Source: Stenotrophomonas sp. BIGb0135
GTDB taxonomy: Bacteria > Pseudomonadota > Gammaproteobacteria > Xanthomonadales > Xanthomonadaceae
Assembly (NCBI RefSeq): GCF_024810105.1
Contig: NZ_JANUDX010000006.1
Span: 179,145 to 243,144, forward strand
Reading direction: 5' to 3'
DNA length: 64,000 nucleotides
Shown here: piece after piece, positions 1 to 7,968 of the stretch
Numbering within the stretch: position 1 is the first letter of the stretch
How the letters are laid out: each line of letters begins with the position of its first letter
Notes under the pieces: generated by a model
Seen by the model: the letters and a program-made list of their open reading frames with translations, nothing else
Told to the model about the DNA's origin: nothing
The model's database searches: none
Translations under genes and position numbers: made by a program

Positions 1-572
1 ATGTCCGCTTCGGTGGCGTAATCCAGGTTGACCTGCACCGTGCAGGTGCGGGTCATCATGTCCAGGCCCAGCGTGCCGACCTTGGGCATGTACTCGCGCA
101 TGATCTTGTAGCGCCCCTTGGGCATCCACGGCATCTCGTCGCGGGTCCACTTGGGCTGGAAGCCCATGCCGAGGAAGCCCAACTGCAGTTCGCCGGCCAC
201 CTGCGCCACTTCGTTGAGATGGGTGCCGGTTTCCACGCAGGTGTCGTGGATGGTCTCCACCGCCGCGCCGGACAGTTCCAGCTGGCCGGCCGGTTCCAGC
301 GTCACCGAGGCGTTGTCGCGCAGTAGCGCGATGGTGCGGCCGCCTTCCTGCACCGGATCCCAGCCGAAACGGGTCAGGCCCTTGAGCAGGGCTTCGATGC
401 CACGGTCGCCGTCGAAGGTGGGCGGACGCAGGTCGTCCAGGCGGAAGCCGAACTTCTCGTGCTCGGTGCCGATGCGCCACTGCGCCTTGGGCTTTTCGCC
501 GGAGGCCAGCGTGGCGACCAGTTCATTTCGGTCGGTGATCGGCGTCTCGGCGACGTGGCTGGGGCTCGACAA
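1..572 (-). CDS. gshA: Glutamate-cysteine ligase, plant/GCS2 type, N-terminal part (runs off window)
   Basis: First enzyme of glutathione synthesis, joining glutamate and cysteine with ATP in the cytosol. About 190 residues are present; the gene continues past base 1. The reading frame gives an N-terminus with GTEHEKFGF (around residue 35), a conserved glutamate-binding segment of this family, then TIHDTCVETGTHLNEV and MGFQPKWTRDEMPWMPKGRY, which match the plant-like GshA found in Xanthomonadaceae. No ATG lies at the expected position. A TTG at 572 begins the frame as (M)SSPSHVAETPITDRNEL, which fits the family N-terminus, so I take it as the start; the ribosome-binding site ahead of it is weak. 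It diverges from the VIT gene at 781. The family call is firm; the start is inferred. Confidence 0.82.
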   Translation of the reverse strand, partial: MSSPSHVAETPITDRNELVATLASGEKPKAQWRIGTEHEKFGFRLDDLRPPTFDGDRGIEALLKGLTRFGWDPVQEGGRTIALLRDNASVTLEPAGQLELSGAAVETIHDTCVETGTHLNEVAQVAGELQLGFLGMGFQPKWTRDEMPWMPKGRYKIMREYMPKVGTLGLDMMTRTCTVQVNLDYATEAD

Positions 573-780
573 GGGGAGGCTCGCAGGATTCTGGTCAGGG
601 CGGGGATGTGGGGTCCACGCCCCGGCATCGCAAGGGCGCACTATATCGTGGCGTCCCCCACCGTCGTGTCACCGTGACGGTTTTCAGCATCCTACTGGCT
701 ACCACTTGACGCTGCCCATGCGCAGGCGCGGCTGCGAGTCATTCCGCCGGCCACGGCGGCCGACACCCTAGACTGTCGGC

Positions 781-1479
781 ATGAGCCGATCCAGACATCC
801 GGAAGTACATCGCTCCGACCGCGTGGGCTGGCTGCGTGCGGCCGTGCTGGGCGCCAATGACGGCATCGTCTCCGTGGCCGGGCTGGTGGTCGGCATCGCG
901 GCGGGTGGCGCCAGCGCCTCCACGGTGCTGGCCACCGGCATCGCCGGCACCGTGGCCGGTGCGATGTCGATGGCCGCCGGCGAGTATGTGTCGGTGCAGT
1001 CGCAGGCCGACACCGAGCGGGCCGACCTGGCGGTGGAGAAGCGCGAACTGCACGACGACCCGCACAGCGAACTGGAAGAGCTCGCCGCCATCTACCGCCA
1101 TCGCGGCCTCAGCCCCGAGCTGGCGCAGCAGGTTGCGGTGCAGTTGACCGCCCACGACGCGCTGGCCGCGCATGCGCGCGACGAGCTGGGCATCACCGAA
1201 GAGCTGCGCGCGCGGCCGATGCAGGCGGCGATGGCCTCGGCCGGCGCCTTCGTCAGCGGCGCGGCGCTGCCGGTGCTGACCGCCCTGCTCGCCCCGCACG
1301 CGCACGTCGCCCAGGTCACCACCGCGGTCACCGTGGCCGGGCTGGGCCTGACCGGTGCGATGGCCGCGCGCGCCGGCGGTGCCCCGCCACTGCGCGGCGC
1401 GGTGCGGGTGATGTTCTGGGGCGCACTGGCCATGGGCGCGGCGGCGCTGATCGGCCAGTTGTTCGATACTGCGCTGTAA
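781..1479 (+). CDS. VIT1/CCC1-family membrane transporter (iron/manganese type)
   Basis: A 232-residue inner-membrane protein of the VIT1/CCC1 family, whose members move Fe2+ or Mn2+ out of the cytosol. The N-terminal signature LGANDGIVSVAGLVVGIA (residues about 23-40) is typical, followed by a second helix carrying MSMAAGEYVSV, a charged loop of about 60 residues with acidic and His residues (about 70-150), and three hydrophobic stretches in the C-terminal half. The length fits the short bacterial form without an N-terminal ferritin-like domain. Its stop codon TAA overlaps the ATG of the next gene, so the two are probably co-translated. Substrate cannot be decided from sequence. Confidence 0.88.
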   Translation: MSRSRHPEVHRSDRVGWLRAAVLGANDGIVSVAGLVVGIAAGGASASTVLATGIAGTVAGAMSMAAGEYVSVQSQADTERADLAVEKRELHDDPHSELEELAAIYRHRGLSPELAQQVAVQLTAHDALAAHARDELGITEELRARPMQAAMASAGAFVSGAALPVLTALLAPHAHVAQVTTAVTVAGLGLTGAMAARAGGAPPLRGAVRVMFWGALAMGAAALIGQLFDTAL

Positions 1480-2309
1480 TGGACATGCGCCTGCCCCCCG
1501 ACTCCCTGCTGGCCGAAATGGCGAGCCTGGCCGACTGCCAGCGTGCCGACGGCTACGCCTGCATCACTGCCCGCCGCGAGCATGGCGCCTCCTCGGTGGA
1601 CATCGCCCAGCCACAGGTCGCGATCCTGCTGCAGGGGCGCAAGCAGGTGCGCTGCGCGCAGCAGTCGCTCGCGTTCGTGCCCGGCGACCTGTTCCTGATC
1701 ACCCGGCGCTGCCGCATCGACGTGGTCAACATTCCCGACCCGCACAGTGGCGTGTACCTCAGCGCGATCGTGCCGCTGTGCGCCGAGGCGCTGGCCGCCG
1801 CGCGCGTGCTGTGGAACGAGCCCCTGCCCGGCCCCGGCGACGCGCTGGGCAAGCTGTCCCTGGAAGACCATGGCCAGACCCTGCGCCAATGGCGCCACGC
1901 GCTGGAGCAGGCCCGCTACACCGAGGCGCGCCTGGCCCTGGCATCGCTGGTAGTGGCGTTCTGCCGGCGCGGCCATGGCAGCCTGCTGCTCGCCCCCGAA
2001 CCCAGCCTGGGCGAGCGCATCCGCGACCTGATCGCGGCGCAGCCCGAGCGCGACTGGCAGTCCCGCGACTTCGAACAGCAGCTCGGTGTGAGCGGTGCCA
2101 CGTTGCGCCGGCGCCTGGCCAGCGAGCAGGCCAGCATGCGTGAACTGATCGCCGACGCACGGCTGGCGCATGCGATGAACCTGCTCTACACCACCCGCCT
2201 GCCGTTGAAGACCGTCGCCGCGCGCGTGGGCTACCGCTCGCTGGGCAGCTTCAGCAAGCGCTTCGCCGCCCGCTATGGGCTGGACCCGGGAGCGATCGGC
2301 AACAGCTGA
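1479..2309 (+). CDS. AraC-family transcriptional regulator
   Basis: A 276-residue regulator with an N-terminal cupin-like sensor (residues about 15-150; it begins with a segment like the AraC_N domain, ITARREHGASSVDIAQPQVA) and a C-terminal pair of helix-turn-helix motifs (about 175-272). The second helix region has LKTVAARVGYRSLGSFSKRF, the AraC signature. The start ATG shares its A with the TAA of the VIT gene; a second ATG two codons on is possible. A tandem 17-bp repeat with 21-bp spacing lies just downstream, before the hydrolase gene, and is a natural candidate operator. The ligand is unknown. Confidence 0.9.
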   Translation: MDMRLPPDSLLAEMASLADCQRADGYACITARREHGASSVDIAQPQVAILLQGRKQVRCAQQSLAFVPGDLFLITRRCRIDVVNIPDPHSGVYLSAIVPLCAEALAAARVLWNEPLPGPGDALGKLSLEDHGQTLRQWRHALEQARYTEARLALASLVVAFCRRGHGSLLLAPEPSLGERIRDLIAAQPERDWQSRDFEQQLGVSGATLRRRLASEQASMRELIADARLAHAMNLLYTTRLPLKTVAARVGYRSLGSFSKRFAARYGLDPGAIGNS

Positions 2310-2322
2310 GCCCGGCCGATGC

Positions 2323-2360
2323 GAGCGGATCGCGCGGCATTCTGAGCGCATCGCGCGGCA
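2323..2360. promoter_or_regulatory. Tandem direct repeat, 21-bp period, possible AraC-type operator
   Basis: GAGCGGATCGCGCGGCA at 2323-2339 recurs as GAGCGCATCGCGCGGCA at 2344-2360, 16 of 17 identical, start-to-start 21 bp (two helical turns). AraC-family proteins commonly bind such in-phase half-sites. The repeat sits between an AraC regulator and the gene that follows it, 54 bp ahead of that gene's ATG. The repeat is seen; the role is inference. Confidence 0.5.
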
Positions 2361-2413
2361 GGCCGCGCGCAGCATGGGGCACCGCGGCGCTGCCGCCCTG
2401 TACGGAACCTGCC

Positions 2414-3409
2414 ATGTCCTTCCCCCGCGCCTGCACGCTCGCCACCGCGCTGCTGTTCGCTGTCGCCACCGGCCCGGCCCTGGCCACCACCGCCCGCACC
2501 CCGGATGCACAGGTGCCGGGCGTCTACCACCAGCAGATCGGCACGCTGCAGGTCACCGCGTTGTTCGATGGCACCGTCGCGCTGGGACGCCAGGAACTGG
2601 TCGGCATCGACGCCGGCGCGGTCACCCGCCTGCTGGACCATCGCTACGTGCCCGAGGACGGCAAGGGCCTGCAGACCGCGGTCAACGCCTACCTGGTGCA
2701 GCGTGGCGAGCACCTGACCCTGGTCGATACCGGCACCGCGCAGTGCTTCGGCCCGGGCCTGGGCCAGGTGCTTGGCAACCTGCGCAAGGCCGGCTACGAC
2801 CCGGTCGAGGTGGATGAGGTGCTGCTTACCCATGCCCATCCGGACCACCTGTGCGGGCTGCTGGACGCGCAGGACAAGGTCGCCTACCCCAACGCCACGG
2901 TCTGGTTGTCCGCGGCCGACGCGGCCTACTGGCTGGACCCGGCCAGCACCGCCGGCGCGCCACAGGGTGTGCGCTTTGCCTTCGCGTTGGCGCGCAAAGC
3001 GGTGGCGCCCTACGAGGCGACTGGAAAGCTGAAGCGCTTTGGGCCCCGCGATGCGTTGCCGGCCGGCATCACTGCGCTGGACAGCCATGGCCATACGGTA
3101 GGCCACGTGTCCTACCGGATCGATGGCGGCGCCGGCCAGCAGTTGCTGGTGTGGGGCGACATCGTGCATTTCCATGCCGTGCAGTTCGCCCAGCCGCAGG
3201 CCTCCTACGAAGCCGACAGCGACCGCACCGCCGCGATTGCCAGCCGCCGCCGGATGATGGCGCAGGCCGCCGACGGAGGCTGGTGGGTGGCCGGCGCGCA
3301 CCTGCCGTTCCCGGGGCTGGGCCATGTGCGCCGCGAAGGCGAAGCATTCGCCTGGGTGCCGGGTGAGTTCGCGCCATTGCCGGCCCCCGCCCAGCCCACG
3401 GGCAGGTAG
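2414..3409 (+). CDS. Exported metallo-beta-lactamase-fold hydrolase
   Basis: A 331-residue MBL-fold protein. Residues 1-24 look like a Sec signal peptide ending near ALA-TT, so the mature enzyme should be periplasmic. The zinc-binding motif HAHPDH (HxHxDH) is at about residues 139-144, preceded by LTLVDTGT; later metal ligands are in DSHGHTVGHVSY and VWGDIVH, with a final His in VAGAHLPFPG. This pattern is that of the GloB/lactonase-like branch, closest by feel to quorum-quenching lactonase-type or arylsulfatase-like MBL proteins, not to the class B beta-lactamases. The substrate is not evident. Regulation by the AraC protein upstream is plausible given the phased repeat between them. Confidence 0.88.
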   Translation: MSFPRACTLATALLFAVATGPALATTARTPDAQVPGVYHQQIGTLQVTALFDGTVALGRQELVGIDAGAVTRLLDHRYVPEDGKGLQTAVNAYLVQRGEHLTLVDTGTAQCFGPGLGQVLGNLRKAGYDPVEVDEVLLTHAHPDHLCGLLDAQDKVAYPNATVWLSAADAAYWLDPASTAGAPQGVRFAFALARKAVAPYEATGKLKRFGPRDALPAGITALDSHGHTVGHVSYRIDGGAGQQLLVWGDIVHFHAVQFAQPQASYEADSDRTAAIASRRRMMAQAADGGWWVAGAHLPFPGLGHVRREGEAFAWVPGEFAPLPAPAQPTGR

Positions 3410-3780
3410 ATCCACGCCATGCGTGGATGCCGCGCACGCGCGGCGCCCCGACCGGGACAGAGCCCGGTCAGCGGCGCACATCCATTGCGGGCTTGCCCCA
3501 GATAAACGCCCCAGGTGCCCCACAACGCGTAGACCCACGCCATGCGTGGATGCCGCGCACGCGCGGCGCCCCGACCGGGGCAAAGCCCGGTCAGCGGCGC
3601 ACATCCCTTGCGGGCTTGCCCCAGGTAAACGCCCCAGGTGCCCCAACGCGTAGATCCACGCCATGCGTGGATGCCGCGCCACGCGCGGCCGCCCCGACCG
3701 GGACAACGCCGGTCGGCCGCGTACACGCGTTGTTCGCCCGTGCCGGGGGCAACGTCACCCACGCATGGCGTGGGTGCACG
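3406..3780. repeat. Tandem block of three SMAG-type (GTAG) repeats; no gene in this gap
   Basis: Three copies of an approximately 122-bp unit begin with GTAG at 3406, 3529 and 3650; copies 1 and 2 are nearly identical and copy 3 diverges after about 70 bases. Each unit opens with GTAGAYCCACGCCATGCGTG, a short palindrome headed by GTAG as in SMAG REP elements of Stenotrophomonas, followed by a second palindrome around CCGACCGGG/CCCGGTC. An inverted copy (CCACGCATGGCGTGG) closes the block near 3760-3774. The first GTAG overlaps the stop codon of the upstream hydrolase. No coding frame here looks real. Confidence 0.8.
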
Positions 3781-3789
3781 GGCCTTGGG

Positions 3790-4413
<624 letters not shown>

Positions 4414-4568
4414 GCCCATAGGATCGCATGTCCGGGCCGGCCGCGGGCTGCCGGGGGCGGTTTTGACGCACTGCCGCGTTGACCGTGGCGTGAAAGCGCA
4501 TGGATAATCGGGCGATCCTAAGCCAGTGCAGCCTGCACTCGCCAGGCCGGTCCACACGGAGCTTCCGC

Positions 4569-5354
4569 ATGCGCCATGCTCGCGTTCTTGCCGTTTCCGC
4601 TGTCGCTGTATCGCTGCTGGCCGCCGTTGCGGTCGCCCAGACCTCGATCACCCCGTTGCCCGACAACGGCCCGATCAAGACCGCTTCGCTGGAGGTCGAT
4701 TTCAGCAAGACCACCTGGGGCGATGCCAAGGCCGGCCAGACCAAGGCCGCCGCCTGCGCGGCCTGCCACTCGGCCGACGGCAATTCCACTGTCGAGATGT
4801 ACCCGAGCATCGCCGGACAGAGCGAGCGCTACGTGGCCCAGCAGATGGCCCTGATCGCCAACGGCCAGCGCACCTCCGGGGCCTCGGCGGCGATGGTGCC
4901 CTTCGTGCAGGACCTCACCCCGCAGGACATGCGCGACATCGGTGCCTATTTCGCAACGCAGAAGGCCAACGCCGGGCTTGCCGACGATGGCCTGGTCGGC
5001 GAAGGTCCGTATGCCGGCAAGAAGTTCTACGAGATCGGGCAGCAGCTGTATCGCGGTGGCGATGCCGCCCGGGGCATTCCGGCGTGCATGGCCTGCCACG
5101 GTCCCACCGGCGCCGGCAATCCGGGGCCAGCCTATCCGCACATCGGCGGCCAGCATGCGGCGTACGTCGCCCGCCGGCTGCAGGAGTACCAGGCCGGCGT
5201 GACCCACGAAACCGACAAGGCCCACTTCCAGATCATGGCGACCATTGCCAAGCAGTTGTCCGAACAGGAGATCCAGGCACTGGGCAGCTACCTGCAGGGC
5301 CTGCACAACCGCGCCGACGACATCGCCGCGGCCGCGCCGCCCAAGGCCCCCTAG
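4569..5354 (+). CDS. Di-haem cytochrome c (c4 type)
   Basis: A 261-residue periplasmic electron carrier. A signal peptide spans about residues 1-24. Two haem attachment motifs are present, CAACH (about residue 65) and CMACH (about 175), each in a cytochrome c domain of about 90 residues with candidate Met ligands (for example SAAMVPF and QIMATIA). This two-domain layout is that of cytochrome c4, which feeds electrons to terminal oxidases. The frame extends upstream, but GGAG seven bases before the ATG at 4569 and the signal peptide fix the start. A strong terminator follows at 5412. Confidence 0.92.
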   Translation: MRHARVLAVSAVAVSLLAAVAVAQTSITPLPDNGPIKTASLEVDFSKTTWGDAKAGQTKAAACAACHSADGNSTVEMYPSIAGQSERYVAQQMALIANGQRTSGASAAMVPFVQDLTPQDMRDIGAYFATQKANAGLADDGLVGEGPYAGKKFYEIGQQLYRGGDAARGIPACMACHGPTGAGNPGPAYPHIGGQHAAYVARRLQEYQAGVTHETDKAHFQIMATIAKQLSEQEIQALGSYLQGLHNRADDIAAAAPPKAP

Positions 5355-5411
5355 CCACCGTTCGGCGGCGGGTTGGCCGCACCGCCCTCGCGGCGGGTTA
5401 TGTTCAACGCC

Positions 5412-5440
5412 ACGCCGGCACTGGGCCGGCGTTGTTTTTT
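5412..5440 (+). terminator. Rho-independent terminator after cytochrome c4
   Basis: ACGCCGGC (5412-5419), loop ACTGG, GCCGGCGT (5425-5432), then TGTTTTTT. The perfect 8-bp GC-rich stem and T-run separate the cytochrome gene from the dsbA genes. Confidence 0.88.
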
Positions 5441-5459
5441 CCGATGGAGATGGATGTAG

Positions 5460-6104
5460 ATGAAGTTGATCCCCCGCCTGATGGTGTTGTTGCTGGCACT
5501 GAGCCCCTTGGCCACCCTCGCCGCCGCGCCGGCCACGCTGGTCGAAGGTACCGATTACGAGCTGATCGACGCGCCCGGCCCGTACGCGCCGCTGGCGGGC
5601 AAGATCGAAGTGGTGGAGATGTTCGGCTACACCTGCCCGCATTGCGCCCGCTTCGAGCCGCAGCTGGAAGCCTGGGCCGCCAAGCTGCCCAAGGATGTCC
5701 GCTTCACCCCGGTGCCGGCCGCGTTCGGCGGGATCTGGGATTCGTTCGCGCGCGCCTACCTGGCCGCCGACCAGCTGGGCGTCGCCAAGCGCAGCCACCG
5801 CGCCATGTTCGAGGCCCTGCACGAGACCCATTCGCTGCCGATGCAGAACGTGGCGCCGGAAGAACTGGCCGCGTTCTACACGGGCTACGGCGTGGCCCCG
5901 GAGCGCTTCCTGGCCACCATCAAGGGCGATGCGGTGGAGCAGAAGCTCAAGGCCGCCCGCGCCTTCGCCCAGCGCACCAAGGTGCCGGGCACCCCGGCGC
6001 TGGTGATCAACGGCCGCTACCTGGTCAAGGGCGACTCGTTCGAGGCGATGCTGCGCAACGCCGATGCCCTGATCGCACAGGCGCGCACCCAGCCCAAGCG
6101 CTGA
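5460..6104 (+). CDS. dsbA: Periplasmic thiol:disulfide oxidoreductase DsbA
   Basis: A 214-residue DsbA-family protein that puts disulfides into exported proteins. A signal peptide covers residues 1-22 (cut near LAA-AP). The thioredoxin-like active site CPHC is at residues 59-62, in FGYTCPHC, and the cis-proline loop is in KVPGTPALVINGRY (about 179-192). CPHC is the classic strongly oxidising DsbA pair. A second DsbA-like gene follows 125 bp later, and the EngB/c4/DsbA neighbourhood is conserved in related bacteria. Confidence 0.93.
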   Translation: MKLIPRLMVLLLALSPLATLAAAPATLVEGTDYELIDAPGPYAPLAGKIEVVEMFGYTCPHCARFEPQLEAWAAKLPKDVRFTPVPAAFGGIWDSFARAYLAADQLGVAKRSHRAMFEALHETHSLPMQNVAPEELAAFYTGYGVAPERFLATIKGDAVEQKLKAARAFAQRTKVPGTPALVINGRYLVKGDSFEAMLRNADALIAQARTQPKR

Positions 6105-6228
6105 GTGCAGGCTCGCTGAACCGTCACACACCGTGCACGCGGTACGCCCAGTGCCGCGTGCCATCATTCCCCTCTGGCTGGCGCGCGACGCGCCGGCCCC
6201 TATACGTTCCTCCGCTGGAGATGCCTAG

Positions 6229-7056
6229 ATGAAGACCCGTTTCGCGATTTCGCTGTTGGCCCTGCTGCCGATCCTGGTGGCCTGCAAGGCCCAGGATGGC
6301 ACCGCCAACACCGCCGCGCCGACCGAGCCGGCGGCCCCGAGCAGTGCCCCGGCCACCGACACCGCGCCGGCCAGCAGCGAGACCCCGGCCGCCACCGGCG
6401 AAACGGCCGCCGCTGAAACCGCCGCCGCCGAGGCCACCACGCCCGCGCCGGCACCGGCGTCGTCGCGCCCGACCGGCCCGGAGCCGGTGGCAGGCACCGA
6501 CTATGTGCTGATCGAAAACGGCCAGCCGTTCCAGCCGGCCACCGGCAAGATCGAAGTGGCCGAGATCTTCGGCTACGTCTGCCCGGCCTGCGCCGCGTTC
6601 CAGCCCCTGATCGGGCCGTGGAAGGCCGGCCTGCCCAGCGACGTCAGCTTCGTCTACGTGCCGGCCATGTTCGGCGGCACCTGGGACAACTACGCGCGCG
6701 CCTTCTACGCCGCGCAGAGCATGGGCCTGCAGGAAAAGACCCATGAGGCCCTGTATTCGGCCATCCACGCCGAGAAGACCCTGAAGGGCGAGCGCGGCAA
6801 GGATTCGGTTGAAGACATCGCCGCCTTCTACGCCAAGCACGGCGCCGACGCCAAGCAGTTCGCCAGCACCATGAGCAGCTTCGCGGTGGGTGCCAAGACC
6901 AACGCCGCCAAGAACTTCGCCCAGCGCAGCCAGATCACCGGCACCCCCTCGGTGATCGTCAACGGCAAGTACCTGGTCAAGGGCAAGAGCTTCCCGGACA
7001 TGCTGCGCATCGCCGATCACCTGATCGCCCGCGAACGCGCCGCCAAGGGCAACTGA
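6229..7056 (+). CDS. DsbA-family oxidoreductase, predicted lipoprotein with long Ala/Pro linker
   Basis: A 275-residue second DsbA homologue. It begins MKTRFAISLLALLPILVACK, a lipoprotein signal with lipobox LVAC and Cys19, so the mature protein should be lipid-anchored. Residues about 23-85 are a low-complexity Ala/Pro/Thr/Glu linker, then the DsbA domain with active site CPAC at 118-121 and the cis-Pro loop ITGTPSVIVNGKY. The domain aligns by eye with the protein encoded just upstream (same FGY.CP, AMFGGTWDNYARAFYAAQ and YLVKG segments), so the pair arose by tandem duplication. CPAC in place of CPHC suggests a different redox potential. Lys at +2 does not signal inner-membrane retention, so outer-membrane sorting is likely. 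Confidence 0.88.
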   Translation: MKTRFAISLLALLPILVACKAQDGTANTAAPTEPAAPSSAPATDTAPASSETPAATGETAAAETAAAEATTPAPAPASSRPTGPEPVAGTDYVLIENGQPFQPATGKIEVAEIFGYVCPACAAFQPLIGPWKAGLPSDVSFVYVPAMFGGTWDNYARAFYAAQSMGLQEKTHEALYSAIHAEKTLKGERGKDSVEDIAAFYAKHGADAKQFASTMSSFAVGAKTNAAKNFAQRSQITGTPSVIVNGKYLVKGKSFPDMLRIADHLIARERAAKGN

Positions 7057-7079
7057 TCAAGCGTGAATCGGCAACCGTC

Positions 7080-7847
7080 GTGAATTCCCCCACCACGCGG
7101 ACCCTGCGCCTGCTGACGGCCAACATCCAGGCCGGCAGCAGTACCCGCCGCTACAGCGACTATGTGACCCGCAGCTGGTCGCATGCGCTGCCGGCGGGGC
7201 GCAAGCGCACCAGCCTGGACGCGATCGCCCAGCTTGCCCGCGGCCACGACATCGTCGGGCTGCAGGAAGCCGATCCGGGCAGCCTGCGCTCGGGCTTCAC
7301 CAACCAGACCCACTACCTGGCCGAGCGCGCCGGCTTCAACTACTGGAGCCACCAGCCCAACCGCCGCATGGGCGGTGTCGCCTCCAGTGCCAATGGCCTG
7401 CTGAGCCGGCTGGAGCCGGTGGAAGTACAGGACCATGCCCTGCCCGGCCGCATCGGCGGGCGCGGCGTGCTGCTGGCCAAGTTCGGCGAAGGCAGCGAAG
7501 GCCTGGCAGTGGCGGTGGCGCACCTGTCGCTGGGCACCAACTCGCGGATGTCGCAGCTGGCCTTCATCGCCGACCTGCTCAGCGACCATCCCAACGCGGT
7601 GCTGATGGGCGATTTCAACTGCCTGGCCGACCGCCCGGAAATGCAGGCGCTGTACCAGAAGACCACCCTGCAGCCCCCCGGCTGTGCGGTGCCGACCTTC
7701 CCGAGCTGGCGCCCGGACCGCGCGATCGACCACATCCTGCTCAGCACCGGCCTGCAGCAGCGCAGCGCCGAGGCGGTCCCGGCCGCGTTCTCCGATCACC
7801 TCGCCCTGGCGATGTCGATCGACGTGCCCAGCACCGCGCTGCGGTAA
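7080..7847 (+). CDS. Endonuclease/exonuclease/phosphatase-fold protein
   Basis: A 255-residue EEP-superfamily metal-dependent phosphodiesterase or nuclease, apparently cytosolic (no signal peptide). Family motifs are present in order: LLTANIQAG (Asn, about residue 15), IVGLQEADPG (metal-binding Glu, about 61), a His in VAVAHLSLGTN, GDFNCLADRP (Asp/Asn, about 178-181), and AIDHILLS plus a final SDHLAL (catalytic His). The start is a GTG 24 bases after the lipoprotein DsbA stop with a weak ribosome-binding site, so it may be translationally linked. Substrate is not predictable. Confidence 0.85.
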   Translation: MNSPTTRTLRLLTANIQAGSSTRRYSDYVTRSWSHALPAGRKRTSLDAIAQLARGHDIVGLQEADPGSLRSGFTNQTHYLAERAGFNYWSHQPNRRMGGVASSANGLLSRLEPVEVQDHALPGRIGGRGVLLAKFGEGSEGLAVAVAHLSLGTNSRMSQLAFIADLLSDHPNAVLMGDFNCLADRPEMQALYQKTTLQPPGCAVPTFPSWRPDRAIDHILLSTGLQQRSAEAVPAAFSDHLALAMSIDVPSTALR

Positions 7848-7856
7848 CCCCGATAC

Positions 7857-7877
7857 CCCGCCGCCCCGTGCGGCGGG
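7857..7877 (+). terminator. GC-rich hairpin after the EEP gene
   Basis: CCCGCCGC, loop CCCGT, GCGGCGGG: an 8-bp perfect stem nine bases after the stop codon, without a T-run. It may be a weak terminator or a 3' end stabiliser. Confidence 0.45.
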
Positions 7878-7968
7878 CATCCGCGGCTGCGCACACGCAG
7901 CATCCACGACCCGTATGCGATAACGCTCCGCCTGAGCCCACCGTGGCACCGGGAGCATCCCCCACCCC

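Noticed and set aside
2414..3409. The MBL-fold protein as a class B beta-lactamase
   Set aside because: Length and the spacing of metal ligands fit the broader GloB/lactonase-like group; the L1-type pattern expected for a Stenotrophomonas carbapenemase is not seen.
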